64,000 bases of DNA from Amylostereum areolatum (Eukaryota; Basidiomycota; Agaricomycetes; Russulales; Stereaceae), in contig SAXG01000032.1 in NCBI GenBank assembly GCA_012932865.1, positions 62,001 to 126,000 on the forward strand, read 5' to 3'. The notes under the pieces were generated by a model. It was not told the DNA's origin. It saw nothing but the letters and a program-made list of their open reading frames with translations, and ran no database searches. Numbering within the stretch: position 1 is the first letter of the stretch; every line of letters begins with the position of its first letter. The position numbers and the translations under genes were made by a program. Positions 1 to 14,487 of this stretch are shown piece after piece.

Positions 1-822
1 GTGGGTTTGAACGTGGCGGGCTCGGGGACCTGCACGACGATTCGTAGTTAGGAAGGGAGATGGAGACTGGGGGGAAGGGAGGGCGACGCACGCTCTTGAC
101 TTGTCGTTCGCGGGTGTTGTCTGGGATGTCCAGCGGCCGTGTGAAAGGCGATTTCTCTTGTATTTGGTAGAGTGCGCTCTGCAGATAGTTTACGTTGTCT
201 GCCATGGTCGTCGCGGACGTGGATGTCAATGGGGAAGGCGCTGCGGGGCGAGATGAATGGAGACGCTCTGGAGCGACGACGATAACAGCGCGCACCTGCG
301 TTCAATCTGGAATACAGGCGTCCTTCAGCTCCTCGTGCCGCGTTGTGTGTGAGAGAAAGGCGATGCCAGGGGCGTGCGTGGAGGACAAGGCCAAGGTGTT
401 CGGTATTTACTTATTGTGGGTGCTTGTGGGTCGCGTGAAGGAACAAAGCAACGCGTTTTTCGTCTCTTTTGTATCGGTCGAGTACGTGGAGGTCGCGCGA
501 GGCAGAGGAGTTGGGGGCAGAGGCGATGAAAGTGGGGCGGGGGCAGTGAGCGAGCGAAGGTGGGGGCGGAGGACAAGCAATGCGTCGGGCGCCTCGTCGT
601 CCACTCAATCCAAATGATCGCTTGCGATCGACTGTACTGTTGCCATCTCACCGCAGATGAACCGCCCGGCGACAGCGACAAAGCGGGTTCTGGCGGAGAC
701 CATGGCGATAGACACAACGACGGAGACGGGTGCAAGGCTGGCGCAAGGGGCGATGGGATTTCCTCTAGTATACAAGTACAATAATGTACACGTTGTGCGA
801 AGCGTGGCATAGTACACGCCCC
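1..822. other. No gene recognised; left edge
   Basis: Several short frames are open on both strands but none shows a recognisable motif or plausible exon structure. The stretch lies downstream of the Nudix gene, so it should hold its 3' untranslated region and perhaps the end of a gene lying outside the window. I see no repeat or RNA gene in it. Confidence 0.4.
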
Positions 823-1832
823 TCAGGAAATCAGACTGCCGTCTCGCAGCCTTTGCGCCATCTCCATCCCAGCTGCAAAATGCGACAAGCGCGCGTCGAC
901 GACGAAGCCCTGGGTGCATAACCGTCAGTCCCCCCAGGAGGGGTGAACAAAGGGAGGAGTGGCGTGCCTTTCTCTCATATTCTGCGGAGGGAGGTGAGAT
1001 AGGCGCAAAGGAAGCGGATGGGCGAACTCGCCTAGCAATTCCTTGTAAAGCGTTTTCAACTCCACGACGCGCTTCACGATGAACTCGCCCTCGTCCAGCT
1101 TTTGAGCGGGCGTTTCTAGCTGGTCGGCCAGCGGCACGTCCACGATGACGAGCTTCATATTTGCCGTGGTCATTCCTTGTTTACAGCGTCAGAAACAAGT
1201 CATCTTGGCCGTAAGCGCAAACTGACCTGGATCGGTGGCGGTAATTCCGGTGGTCTCGATGATATTCTCGCCGACGTATCCGGTTTCCTCCTCAAGCTCG
1301 CGCAGGGCAGCCACTTCCGGGCTCTCGTCTCCATCAATGAGGCCAGCAGGAAGCTCTGAGTGAGGTCTTCCAGCTTAGATGGACCAAAGAGCGTGGATGG
1401 TGTAGCTTACCGACGATAAACTTGCCTATGGGAGGGCGGTACTGCTCGACGATAACGGTGGATTCAGAGAAAGCCTTGGTCTTGGAGCGTATGATGGCCA
1501 GTATCGCGACCGCTAGTAAACATATAAAAAGAAAGGAGGATAGCGATGTTTCGTCCACGCACCGTCTATGCCTGAAGATCCTCTCGTCCGTCGCTCAGCG
1601 ACCTCCCATACTCTCTACAAAAAGACAGGTCAGGAATAGGCTGGCCTGACAGAACATACTGCAAGCACCTTCTTGCCGTTGGCATCCTTCCAGTTTATCT
1701 TTTTAAGACTGACCCATCTACGGGTCGGGTCAGAAAGTGCTGTTCAGGGAGGTTCGAGGCGGCATGTACCACTCACTTGGCGTCGCTTGTTTCGAGATCC
1801 TCCTTGGAAAGAATGGTTGGTTGTTGTGACAT
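823..1832 (-). CDS. YSA1: ADP-ribose pyrophosphatase, YSA1-like Nudix hydrolase
   Basis: Hydrolyses ADP-ribose and related nucleoside diphosphate sugars to AMP and a sugar phosphate. Exons by eye: 1777-1832, 1660-1717, 1563-1614, 1411-1512, 1227-1355, from 1175 downward, and 823-909. All introns except the last keep frame. A complete Nudix box is seen: G, five residues, E, seven residues, then RELEEETGY. It is preceded by the family motif [19 protein letters not shown] and followed by [16 protein letters not shown] and the C-terminal [14 protein letters not shown], all typical of the YSA1/NUDT5 group. The start is the ATG at 1832, giving MSQQPTIL. The donor of the last intron is not clear (no good phase-0 GT after LLGEF), so a base error there is possible. 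The promoter is shared with the divergent ARG5,6 gene about 430 bp away. Confidence 0.9.
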
Positions 1833-2265
1833 ACTTCTTCGGGTTAATGATGATAAAGATACGTATGAGAGCTTAGTCCTTCTGAGAGGGGTGGACGAGC
1901 GGACGAGAGCAGAGAGCATGAACGAGTTGAATAGATCATCGTGGGCGAAAGCCTCCTTCAGCCTGGAGGACGTGACGTCAACCGGCGTTACTGTAGGGTC
2001 TGTCTTTTTATCAGATAAGATAAGTATCCCCCGCGCTCCAGCTCACGCTTTCTCCTCTGCCTAAAACTCCTTTGCAGGTTCCGAAGGTAGGATTTCTCGC
2101 TCTCGTAGTCACAGAGATCAACCGAGACTGATCCGTCGGCGGTCAGGGAACGTCGGAGCGTGTATTTCGCGATTGGCGGTGGGTGATCACGTGGTGACTC
2201 AATTTGTGCTTGGCCCGCGTAAGAAATCCTTCTTCCAGATTTCTTCCTTCTCTCCAACCACCACC

Positions 2266-5320
<3,055 letters not shown>

Positions 5321-5532
5321 ACATGGCGCGCGAGCGAGAGCGCAAACTGGAGCAGATCTCGAGGGGAAAGCCTAGGAAAAACGCGACGAGGGCGACGGTT
5401 CGTTTACTGCATATGTTTTTTGTGCTTATCGAAGACTGGATCGTGAAGTACACGTTACAGTGGGGTGTGCTATAGTACAAGATACCAAGAGCAGAGTGAA
5501 AGCGTAGAAGTATGTCAGGTGTCCGAGCGGCG

Positions 5533-6260
5533 TTAGTGAGGCTTGAGTGGGTCTGCGTAGAGCGGCCAGGGTTTGCCAATCCACGACATGAGCTCTGTGT
5601 GGTCTAGGAATGCATTGTTGGTGTTGGGGTGGATCAGGACGCTAAGCATGGGCGATACGTCAACAATAGAGTTGGATGATGGTGTGAGATGAGGAACGCA
5701 CGAGCAGGGTCCGCGGTTTCACTGTGAGCCATGAGAACAGCGCGCCAGTTTGGTGGGGGGTGAAGGTGTTGACCTTCGAACATTCCGGTAGGGTGCGGGC
5801 CTAGGTTGAAAAAGATCAAGCATGGACGAGGATGAACAGCTGAGAAAGGGTGCTCACCGATGGGCCGATCCCAGACTTTGTAGATCCGGAGCTAAGTACG
5901 TGCGCTGGAAGATGAGTATCATAGCTCAGCGCGAAGAAGAGGACGGTACGCACCTCGGGGAACTCGCGACGGATACGCTCGTGCAGTTCTTGCGCGTATT
6001 TCAGCTGCGACGGCACGGCATGCATGAAGTAGACTGATCGTTGCGCATCTCAGCAAGGAAGAATACAAGTGGGAGGGGAGGCTGAGGGACACACTGTGGA
6101 AATCGAACCCGTTGTTGGACGAGTCGATCGGGTCGGGGAAGGTCTCGTATGCGCTGGACTTGGGACCGGGGGGGTTGTAGAGCGACTTCCCATCCGGGTT
6201 GATGGTCGTGGGGAAGGGCTCTGCGTTCTCGTAGCCGATAAGGGGAGACTTGTACGACAT
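5533..6260 (-). CDS. DOPA 4,5-dioxygenase-like protein
   Basis: Matches the small DOPA-dioxygenase family found in fungi. Start ATG at 6260 gives MSYKSPLIGYENAEPFP. Spliced pieces read in family order: NGFDFHS (first His motif), VYFMHAVPSQLKYAQELHERI, FPE, LRIYKVWDRPIGPHPTGMFEG, a middle part around PPNWRAVLMAHS, then HPNTNNAFLDHTELMSWIG and the end WPLYADPLKPH. The His residues in DFH and in HPNT...DHT are the likely metal ligands. The family opens catechol rings at the 4,5 position in plants and bacteria; the substrate of the many fungal copies is unknown. At least four short introns. It converges on ARG5,6 with about 210 bp between the stops. Function is inferred from family only. Confidence 0.8.
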
Positions 6261-7926
6261 TGTAGCTTTGCGTCGGAGGCTGTTTGGCCGGATGCTTGCA
6301 GGGCTCGGGGGAGGGGATTGGCGGGATCGTCAGGTCAGGTTCTGTTCAACTTCTGCTTATATGCATATCTTCGGATTCGGGAATTGTAATTGAAAGGGCA
6401 AGGTCAAGTCGCGAGGGATGTCGAGATGCTGAGAAATACCGCGTCAGCGGCGTTATGTGAGATCACCGTCAGCCACAAACACGCGAACTGGTACACTCAT
6501 TTCACTGCACTTATCAAGTGCTTTCCACTCTAAGGAAGGGCTATATATCTTGAGCTTTAATTCCAAAGCATTAAGACGACCTTACACCATCGGATTCGTG
6601 AAAGAGCCTCCCCCAAAGGTCCCTGAGTCGCCGGTCCCCTTCCAGCAACTTTCGCATCCAGCTCGATTCCCTCCTCACAGCTCAGTCTGAGGGGTGCAAA
6701 ACCAGAGATACCCTGGGATGGCCGCTTCAATGGGCTCCGAAAGAAAGGTTCTTCGAGGCGGGGGCATCAAGCAAAGTAGATACATGGCGTTCGGTGGGGA
6801 CACCAACATCACATAGGTTCGTAAGGTCTTCAAATTCGAAGACAAGTTCTTCGTGAGTCGCCACTAGTCACTCCCGGAAAGATTGGGTTTGGGCATTGAA
6901 TAAAATTGGTAGATGTCCCGCGCAAGGGATGTGATCTCTGGAGCATTTGCTCTTCTCCCGGAGGACTGAGCGCGTGAAGGTGGCAGTGAAGCCGAGGATG
7001 AGAGGTCCCTGTTCATATTATGCACGGCAGTCTTGCATGAATCAATCGAGTTGAATGTCATGAGCATCGGTCTCGGGAGGAAATTATTCACGGGAAATGC
7101 CAGCCTGTAACAAGCTGCACTGTCTTTGCACGAAAGTTTGGGACGCGAGGAAACAAGATTGACACAAACTCGAAGGTCAATACCGCGAAGGCCGACGGGA
7201 TAGCTGGTGACCTGACAGTCAGTGAATGCGCACGTACCCGTAAATAAGCAGTATCTGAAGCTCAGTGGATGTTGAGTGGATGGAGCGAAAGAAGCAAATC
7301 GACTTGAAACCGACGGCAGGAAATGTTGACACGATCACGTGGAAACATACCCTGGGAAAGTCGAAGTTGAAAACTCAAAAAAAATACCGTCATCCACGCG
7401 AGCGCAGCCCCGATTCCAAATTTCATAACCGCAACGGTGTCGGATTTGGGGTTGCCACACCAGAGTGCATAGACATTAGTTGCGGATCACTGCTCGCACT
7501 GGTACGTTTCTGCATGAGCCTGTGCCATCCGATGAGGATCAGAGAAGATCAGTGAACAGGTCAAAATTGGATCCACAAACGAGCTCGGGGAAAAGAAGTG
7601 CAGAGGATTGGTCCAGGAATGCTGGATGTTTTTGACGCTGGGTCCTACTCTGCCAAGTCATCCTGTGGAACTAACAATGATATAGAATTCTGGCAAATTA
7701 CAAACAAACGTCCTTTTCTGTCTGTAGCGACTCCTCGGAAGACCATCGCGCTGCACGAAGTATACTAGGCTTGAACAGGGTCTCCGCAGATGATAAACGA
7801 CTGGAGAAAATCGCACCAACTAGTCTGGAACCAAACGCCTTTCCCCCATCGCCTTTACCTCTACCGCTCTCGCTCTCCCCGCTCGACAGTTCTGATAGGG
7901 GGCTCAGTTCATCCAGTTCGTCCTCC
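6261..7926. other. 1.7 kb without a recognised gene
   Basis: Lower GC than the flanking genes, many stops in all frames, and no motif, repeat family or RNA gene that I can recognise. It holds the upstream region of the DOPA-dioxygenase-like gene and the 3' side of the first zinc-finger gene. The frames around 6457-6690 and 7265-7555 lack any protein-like character. Confidence 0.4.
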
Positions 7927-9761
7927 TCAGTCCTCATCCTCCACCTTCACCTCCACCTCCGCCATCGCCTTTCTCCTCATTACTCGTCCCCGCCCGCCCC
8001 GCCGCCTCCCCTCCGTCCCCTGCCCAGGCGGGATACATGCCGCGATGTGGCGCGTCATCGAGTCCTTCCGCGAAAAGCTCTTCCCGCACACGGCGCACAC
8101 GTGGTCCATCATCCTCAAATGCCCACCCAGAATGTGCCTGGCAAAGCTCTTCGCGACGAGCCGCGCGTCGCAGCCGTCCCAGCAGCACGTCTGCAGCTTC
8201 GTCTGCGAATTGACGTCCACGCCGTGCACGCGTTTCAGATGGGCGAGAATCTCCGCCTGGGTGGGGTCCATCGGGACACAGTGACGGCGGCGACCGCTTG
8301 CGGGGACGGGGACCGGAACGACGGGCGAGACGTCAGTCGTTAGGTCCGTAGGCTGTGTTGCGCGGGTGAAGCGCACGCCGCAGCCTTTCCAACGACAGAC
8401 GGCAACGCCAGCCGGGTCAGGGGGCGCGGCGTTCCTGCGGGTGTGTATGGGCACCCGCCCTTGAGACGGGCCGGTAGAGGAGGGGCGGGAGGACGATGAG
8501 GGGGAAGGAGGTAGATGTGAGGCATTGGCGGGGGGCGGGCGCGAGGTCCCAGAGTGCGATTTTGGGGGCGATTCTGACGCGTTTCTCGCCCTCTTAGGTT
8601 CCGCGGGTCGGAAGTGGAGCGGATGATGTAGACGTAAACGATGTTGAAGGAGTGGAAAGTGCGGGCGCGCTCGCGAAGGACCAATGGCGTCGAGTGAGGC
8701 GGGGGTCTAACTCGTCAACGGCCTCGGAATCCCAGTCGGAGTCCGCGGGACGAGGCGGCGAGCCGAGTCCGGATGTTGGGGAAGGGGATGGAATGGTGGT
8801 TGGATAGGGGCGTAGGTGGGCGGGATTGGTAGATGAGCTGCTTCGGACGGAGAGATGGTCCGTGCTGGCGTCCAACGGAGGAGACGATGCTCGCTCGACC
8901 TTCACTGCAATTGGCGGGGCGGCGGGCGACATAGATCTTGAGGGGAAAGAGCAAGGGGGAGTGGACATCGCGTCTATGTAGGGGCGTGGCACCGGTGAAT
9001 GCAAAATTGGTACCCCTGACCGTTCTTGTGCTATCCTCCTATCTTTCTGTGACGTTGTCGCTGACGACGTTGGCAAAGGCGAGCAGGCCTTTCGAGCGGA
9101 GCGGATGGTACGCTCGTCGCGATCTCCACCGCCGTGTGATTGACCGGAGCGCGGGAGCCGGGGGGATATCGATGGTTGATGGGGCGACGATCGCTGAGTG
9201 TGTGCGTTCCTAAACGGAGCCGGCGGCGCTGCCGCAGACGACGTCGAAATGGAGGACGACAGTGACGGGGGTGGGGATGGTGTGTTGGGGGGCGAGGAGG
9301 CGGCGGGGGAGTGGGCTGGAGGGGGTCCGTGGGGGTCGTGCGACAGCCAATTAGTCGACGACAATTTTATGGCGTGTGGCGGGGAGCAGGAGGTTCGGTC
9401 ACGGGCGTCCGATTGGGGTGATGCCGCAGCGCCTGCGCCAGCGGACAAAGAACCTTTGATGCGCTCCCCCGTTGAGGGCGAGGACAGAGCATCGGCTGCA
9501 GCGGAGACGGGGCATATGCGAGGGAAGAGGGCCATCCGGGCGGGGTGTGCGTCGGACACGCCAACAGGCGGGACGTGGAAGCTACCGAGCCCGACGTCAG
9601 TCAACGCGGCGCCAATAGCGTTCGCCACAGAACAAACATACCTGGCCACCGCGCGCTGAGAGTCGACGGAAGAGCGCGCGGAATCGCTGCTGTGCTAGTG
9701 TCAGACAATTTTTTGACGTTTGAAAACAGATCAGGACGCACCCAGACTCGCTACCTTGCAT
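7927..9761 (-). CDS. C2H2 zinc-finger protein, paralogue 1
   Basis: Putative nuclear DNA-binding protein. Exon 1 is 9742-9761 (20 nt), exon 2 is 9642-9689 (48 nt), exon 3 runs from 9581 to 7927; both introns are phase 2. The middle is a long Ser/Pro-rich low-complexity region with a basic patch (EPKRARN). Three C-terminal fingers: CRWKGCGVRF...HLKRVH, CCWDGCDARL...HILGGH and CAVCGKSFSRKDSMTRHIAAC, the last with the usual linker. Summed length is one over a multiple of three: the frame shifts near 8620, within a CCC run, and removing one C there gives one continuous 573-aa protein. An LFPRI motif near residue 40 is shared with paralogue 2. The target is unknown. Confidence 0.75.
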
Positions 9762-10448
9762 AGTCTTTTACCGCGACGGGGAAACGAGTGGTGAGATTTT
9801 CGTGGGGTGTGGCGCGGAAAGTGGGGTGGCTCCGGGAGCGGGATAACAAAGGAGTGCTTTATAGTATACTTTGCCCTGAGCTGTCCGATAGAATATAACA
9901 AAGCACAAACGCGGTATGATGGGAACGGGCAATAGAGGGAGGGGAAGGTTCGCGGGGATCAGGAAGAAGGCATGTTTTCAACGTGGTGTGGCTCTGGAAA
10001 GTGCCGCTGTGAGGGCACGTTGCTGCCCGATTTTGATCGAAGGCAAAGTCCTCCCTAGGCGGACCCTCCAAGGAACAAGACCCGGCGTCTCGTCACACCC
10101 CATCCCGACCACCTCTCACAAGCCAACAGTCTCCGTTATCCCGGCTGATCAGATATCTTTCAGCGATAGAGACCCAGCTGAGCACCGGCGGAAAGGCGCT
10201 AGGTCCGGGTCGCGTGGACAAACAATCGGCAGAGAAGAGCACAAGGGAGGGAAAAGAACACGCACCTTGTCCCCGGAAAGGCAGTCCGTACCACCAGATG
10301 CCGCTATACGAGTCTTCTCGCTCACAGACTTTAGCCACAGAAAATTGCTCGGGGTTTATTGTCCATAGGTACAGAGCACAAAAAAAAACGGAGAAGAAAC
10401 ATACGTGCCGAATACGCAGTCCTTTCAACCCGATCCACATCCTCCTCT
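9762..10448. other. Spacer between zinc-finger paralogues 1 and 2
   Basis: Upstream region of paralogue 1 and downstream region of paralogue 2. A frame at 9916-10368 (+) is open for 150 codons but has no recognisable motif and lies antisense to the gene direction here. No RNA gene or repeat seen. Confidence 0.35.
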
Positions 10449-11451
10449 TCAGCTTCCCCAGGCGACGGTTTCGACGATCCGCAGACCAGTATCATCACAA
10501 GATTTGGGTCCATGGTTTATCTTTATATGTCGGAGGTATGCGTCGTACCGATTGTACTTCCGTTTGCATCCCAGGTGTCTACACACGAATCGGGCGGGGA
10601 GGTGCTTGGTCTGGACGTGCCGAGAGAACACCTCCCGTCTGCACCTTCTTCTTGCACCCGTCCCACGTGCATCCCACGGTCCGCTTTTTGTTGTAGGCGT
10701 CACATGCCGCCCATTCGTGATAGCTTTGTATGTGAGGGCGCACCTCCGTGAGGTTCGAGATAGAAATGTTACAAACGGTATCCTCGAGTGTTGGATGCGA
10801 GAGGCGGCAAACGAAGGGTCCATCTCCACTGAGCACAGGGGCATTCGGGTCCAGAGGATGGCGAGAGTAACTGCGAGGGCGCGGCTTGACATACCCTCCA
10901 GGCGGAGACGATAGCGCAGACGTAAGGGGTTGCGGTAGTAGCGGCGCCGGTGGCTTGAGGGACAAGCGTTCGATGTATTTTGAGACCGTAGTAATCAGCG
11001 GAGGCGATGGCGATGACGACGACTTAAAGGACGTCGAAGCGGGAGTGCTGTCGGGATCTTGCTTGGTGCGCATTGTACTGTCGTCGGGATGAAAGCAAGA
11101 ACTCGGTACGGATTCAGGGGACGAGAACGAGAGAACGTCGTGAACAAAGTCTGCGTGGGGACAGGTTGCCACAGCCCGTATGCGAGGGAAGAGCACGATA
11201 CCCTCAAAGCCATCGGCTGATGCCATACTTCCAGTGAACAGATCGAATGTCAGCCGCAAAGTGTTCGAAACCAAAGCACGAATAGGCCACACTCACCTAG
11301 CCACATGGCGAGTACCCGCACACTGGCGCGATGTGCACGGGTCTGGGAGGAGTGGTATGGGCGTTTGCCGTCTGATGATGACCCGATGAGAAAAGTCGCA
11401 CCATACAAACGACCCTTGTACTCACCCGGGCTCTTCCTTGCAGATATCCAT
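10449..11451 (-). CDS. C2H2 zinc-finger protein, paralogue 2
   Basis: Putative DNA-binding protein. Exon 1 is 11426-11451 (26 nt, MDICKEEPG), exon 2 is 11297-11371 (75 nt), exon 3 runs 11227 to 10449; introns of 54 and 69 nt, both phase 2. The N-terminal part carries LFPRI as in paralogue 1, followed by a Ser/Pro-rich region. Fingers: a first, unusual one in FVCRLSHPTLEDTVCN...HIQSYH with a long Cys-Cys spacing, then CTWDGCKKK...HVQTKH, then FVCRHLGCKRKYNRYDAYL...RHIKINH. The frame breaks inside finger 2 at about 10630; removing one G from the GGG run restores the finger and gives a 292-aa protein, so a base error is more likely than inactivation. Confidence 0.72.
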
Positions 11452-12512
11452 AGCAAGGTTGTCTATATTCGAGACGGTCATCTTATGATGAGAGCGGATG
11501 CGGATATCGATAAGGGTCGAAGGAAGGCAGGGGAGCGGTGGCACGAAACTCACGGCGATCTGAGAGTACTTATATCGTGTGTAGTATGTACGCTTGGGCC
11601 CATTGCCACCCCGATGCGCTTTGATTTTCCGGTGCCCTTCGGTTTGCCACCTGTGAGGAAGGAACGATCAACACGCGGCGCAGACCGCCAGCCTCGAGGC
11701 AGGTCAAAGCGTCCATACCACCGCTTGACCACCGCATTGTCAGGTCCGACTCTTCCATATCCCCCCGGGTCCCGTTCAGCATTCATTCTTGTGCGAAAAG
11801 CGATACGAAGGAGGAAAAAACGCTTCTCGAGGGGGGCGGCCGAGCGGTGGGGTGAGCGAGAACAATACGTAAGGAACATGCATTGTACTCATCTTCTCCT
11901 GATGCACTATTTCGCCTTGAAAGAAGTTGTGGGGTGCGTTGACACGAGGGACCAACGTGATTCGTTGTTCTCAGACGCGACGGCATATCCAAACAGAGCG
12001 GCTGAATGAGGCGGGGATATGCATGTTGCTTTGAATGCGGACTCTGTGCGGAGCGCTGCCGCGCGTCCACCAGAGATATCGAAAGGGGAGTGTGTAACCC
12101 GATTGACGATGCAATTATCCTGCTTCGAAGTCCTCTAGCTAGAGTAAGTATGTGTAATCATGTATCAGTATTTGGGCAGGGCGAGGAGGTGACGAGTCTA
12201 GCGACAAGTGACGACTTCGAACTTTGAAGTGTCCGACCTTCTTGCCCGACGAACACGTGGTAAGCGATTTCTCACGGCATCATGATTCATTGGCATCGCT
12301 TCCAAAATTCGACAACTTTGCGATACGAAAGCTTGAGAAACAATTGCATGTAACGATTGTAGGGTGAGTATTGTAGTAGAATATATATGTAAGTGTTGTA
12401 TGGTAGGTGTCTTCATTAAGCTAAAAACCTACTCTAGCAGCCACGAACCAGCCGTGCTCAAAGCCTCAAACAGGACGATACCACCCTAAAAGTACCACAG
12501 GCCCCCTGACGA
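11452..12512. other. 1.1 kb without a recognised gene
   Basis: Upstream region of zinc-finger paralogue 2 and downstream region of paralogue 3. The longest frame, 11305-12009 (+), 234 codons, overlaps exons 1 and 2 of paralogue 2 antisense and lacks any recognisable motif, so I do not call it a gene. No repeat seen. Confidence 0.4.
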
Positions 12513-13618
12513 TTAGTTCATCCTCTGATCCCTCGCGCGCATTGCTGCAAGCTTCACCCGACGAGGTGACTTCGGAACGTGCATCCTTTTCACATGCGCA
12601 CCGAGATGCTTAACCCTCTTTTTAGTTGGGTTCCCTGCCCTGCTCCCGGTGCACTTGCCCCACCACTTGCACCTGCCTTTTAGGTCGCGATGGCATGCCT
12701 TGATGTGCGCGTCGATGGCGGTGGGCGTAGGTCTGATCAGCATATCACACGGTTTGGGCTTGCGCCAGGACGATGTGCCCGATTTTGGCATCCGGCAAGG
12801 AATGCGAGGGTCGCTGTTTTCGGATGGGGTGCCGCTGGACGGGGTGTCGTCGGACGGAGCGTCGTCGGACAGCGTGTCGTCAGAGGGAGTATCGTCGAAT
12901 AGACTACCTTCAGACGGGGTGTCACCAGATGACGCATCGTCGGACGGATAGTCGTGAAATGGCTCGTCTTCGACGGCCGCGTTGCGGAAGGCAGGCAAGG
13001 TAGGCAAGGTAGCGCGTCGCGCGCCACCGACTCTGTATGCCGCACCGCACATTGCGGCAACACTGGGCTGCGCCAGAGCCGTCGCCGGGTCACCAAAACC
13101 AAGATACACGGTACCAAAGACGGGGGGCGGTCCAGGTTGCCGTTTCCTGAGACCACCTCGAGGCGCCTGTTCAGTGAAGATGGCTCCCGCCGCAGGCTGA
13201 GAGCTAGCCCTAGATATTGATATTCGGTGAGCACATCCGTCGAAAACTATCGTGGGAGAGCGTACCCGAGGGAACGTCGACGTGGCTTCGAAGGCCGCAG
13301 GGTAGGATGGGGAGGGCGGCGGTTTCTGCGTTGGCTCCTTTTTTCGGAACGTTATTTTGCTAAGCTTGTCATGGGTGTCTGCCCTGTCAAAATGTTCTTG
13401 TCAGTAGTCGTCGGTCATATCAGCCCAGTACGAAGGCATACCAAGTAGGAATGCTAGAACGACGAGAGTTGATAGACATCTCTTTGAGTTTCTCCTCCAG
13501 CGGTTTACTGGATGGACAGCAGTGAGCAACTAAGGAAACATGGTTACGGCACGAAGACATACCTAGCATCCTGAACCGGCAGGTGAGCCAGAGAGTTGCT
13601 CCTCGAAGAACGCGCCAT
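12513..13618 (-). CDS. C2H2-like zinc-finger protein, paralogue 3
   Basis: Exons 13563-13618 (56 nt), 13442-13507 (66 nt) and 12513-13359 (847 nt) sum to 969 nt, an intact 322-aa protein. Both introns (55 and 82 nt) are phase 2, as in the two neighbouring paralogues. Start ATG at 13618 gives MARSSRSNSLAHLPVQ. The middle has a striking acidic tandem stretch of SDDTPSDDT-like units (about residues 195-235), encoded by near-repeats of 15 nt at 12830-12955. The C-terminus has a finger-like block ending AIDAHIKACH and a second with CKWWGKCTG, then HLGAHVKRMH. No first Cys pair is seen in the first block, so it may be a degenerate finger. Probably nuclear; role unknown. Confidence 0.7.
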
Positions 13619-14487
13619 AGTTCCGGACTGTGACTGTGCAACGTATAATGGATAGATAGAAAGGATAGTCTGGGGAGGAGACGAGAGCCGAGCAAACGAG
13701 AAAAAGAGGGACTTGAGTGTAAGATGATGATACTCTCCAGAGTGCACCGACCGTCGTTTATATGTCTTCTCGAGTGGCTCCTCCTTTCATGGACGAAACC
13801 TGACCAGCGACAAAGAAATCCTGCCCGCTACGCCACTCCAGTTCCACGAGGAGTCCATACATCTTGAAAATCTAGTGGCACATAAAAAAGAGCGAGAGAG
13901 GACGGAGCTGGAAACACTGATCAGCACGACGCGACAAAGGAATGAGAGCGTGCCCTGCGTGGTCGTGGTCGAGTGTCGTGGTTAATGAGACGCTGCCTGG
14001 AATGCTCGAGCCGTCAGCTGGAGCTGTGGCATTTCAATATGAAAACACAGTAGCACAAAAAAGGAGAGAACGAACGCGCCAATCGACGCCCAAACAGATA
14101 TGGAGAAGCATCTCTCCCGGCGGACAGGCCAAGATACGCCACCCCGTTCAACAGCCCTGCAAGCCGTCGACGTCGTCCATCAAAAACGCCCGAACACTCC
14201 AGACCAGTACGACACGTCGAAGGGCAGACGAGCAACCCCTGCACCATCGCCCCGTCAAAGACATCCTACCCACCCTGAGCCCGTGTCCGAACCCACATAA
14301 CGCTCATCATCTCCTCAGTCACGGACACGTCCTCCAAAACGACGCCTATCCTATGTCCGAAGCATCCCCGAGCCCCTGCCTCCCAGAACCAAGCGCCTAC
14401 CCCCGTCTCCCTATAAAAAGCACCCTCCCCACCCGTCCATCCGAAAGCTCCTTCCACACGCACCCGCGCACCCACGCAAAGAACGCG
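13619..14487. other. Divergent upstream region between paralogue 3 and the NmrA-like gene
   Basis: About 870 bp between two divergent gene starts, so it should hold both promoters. The frame of the NmrA-like gene is open back to 13942, but that part is low complexity and has no family resemblance. Confidence 0.4.

Noticed and set aside
11305..12009. 234-codon plus-strand frame
   Set aside because: Overlaps exons of zinc-finger paralogue 2 antisense and has no motif or plausible splice structure.
13942..14487. In-frame upstream extension of the NmrA-like ORF
   Set aside because: Low-complexity, no family similarity; the Rossmann motif begins right after the ATG at 14488.
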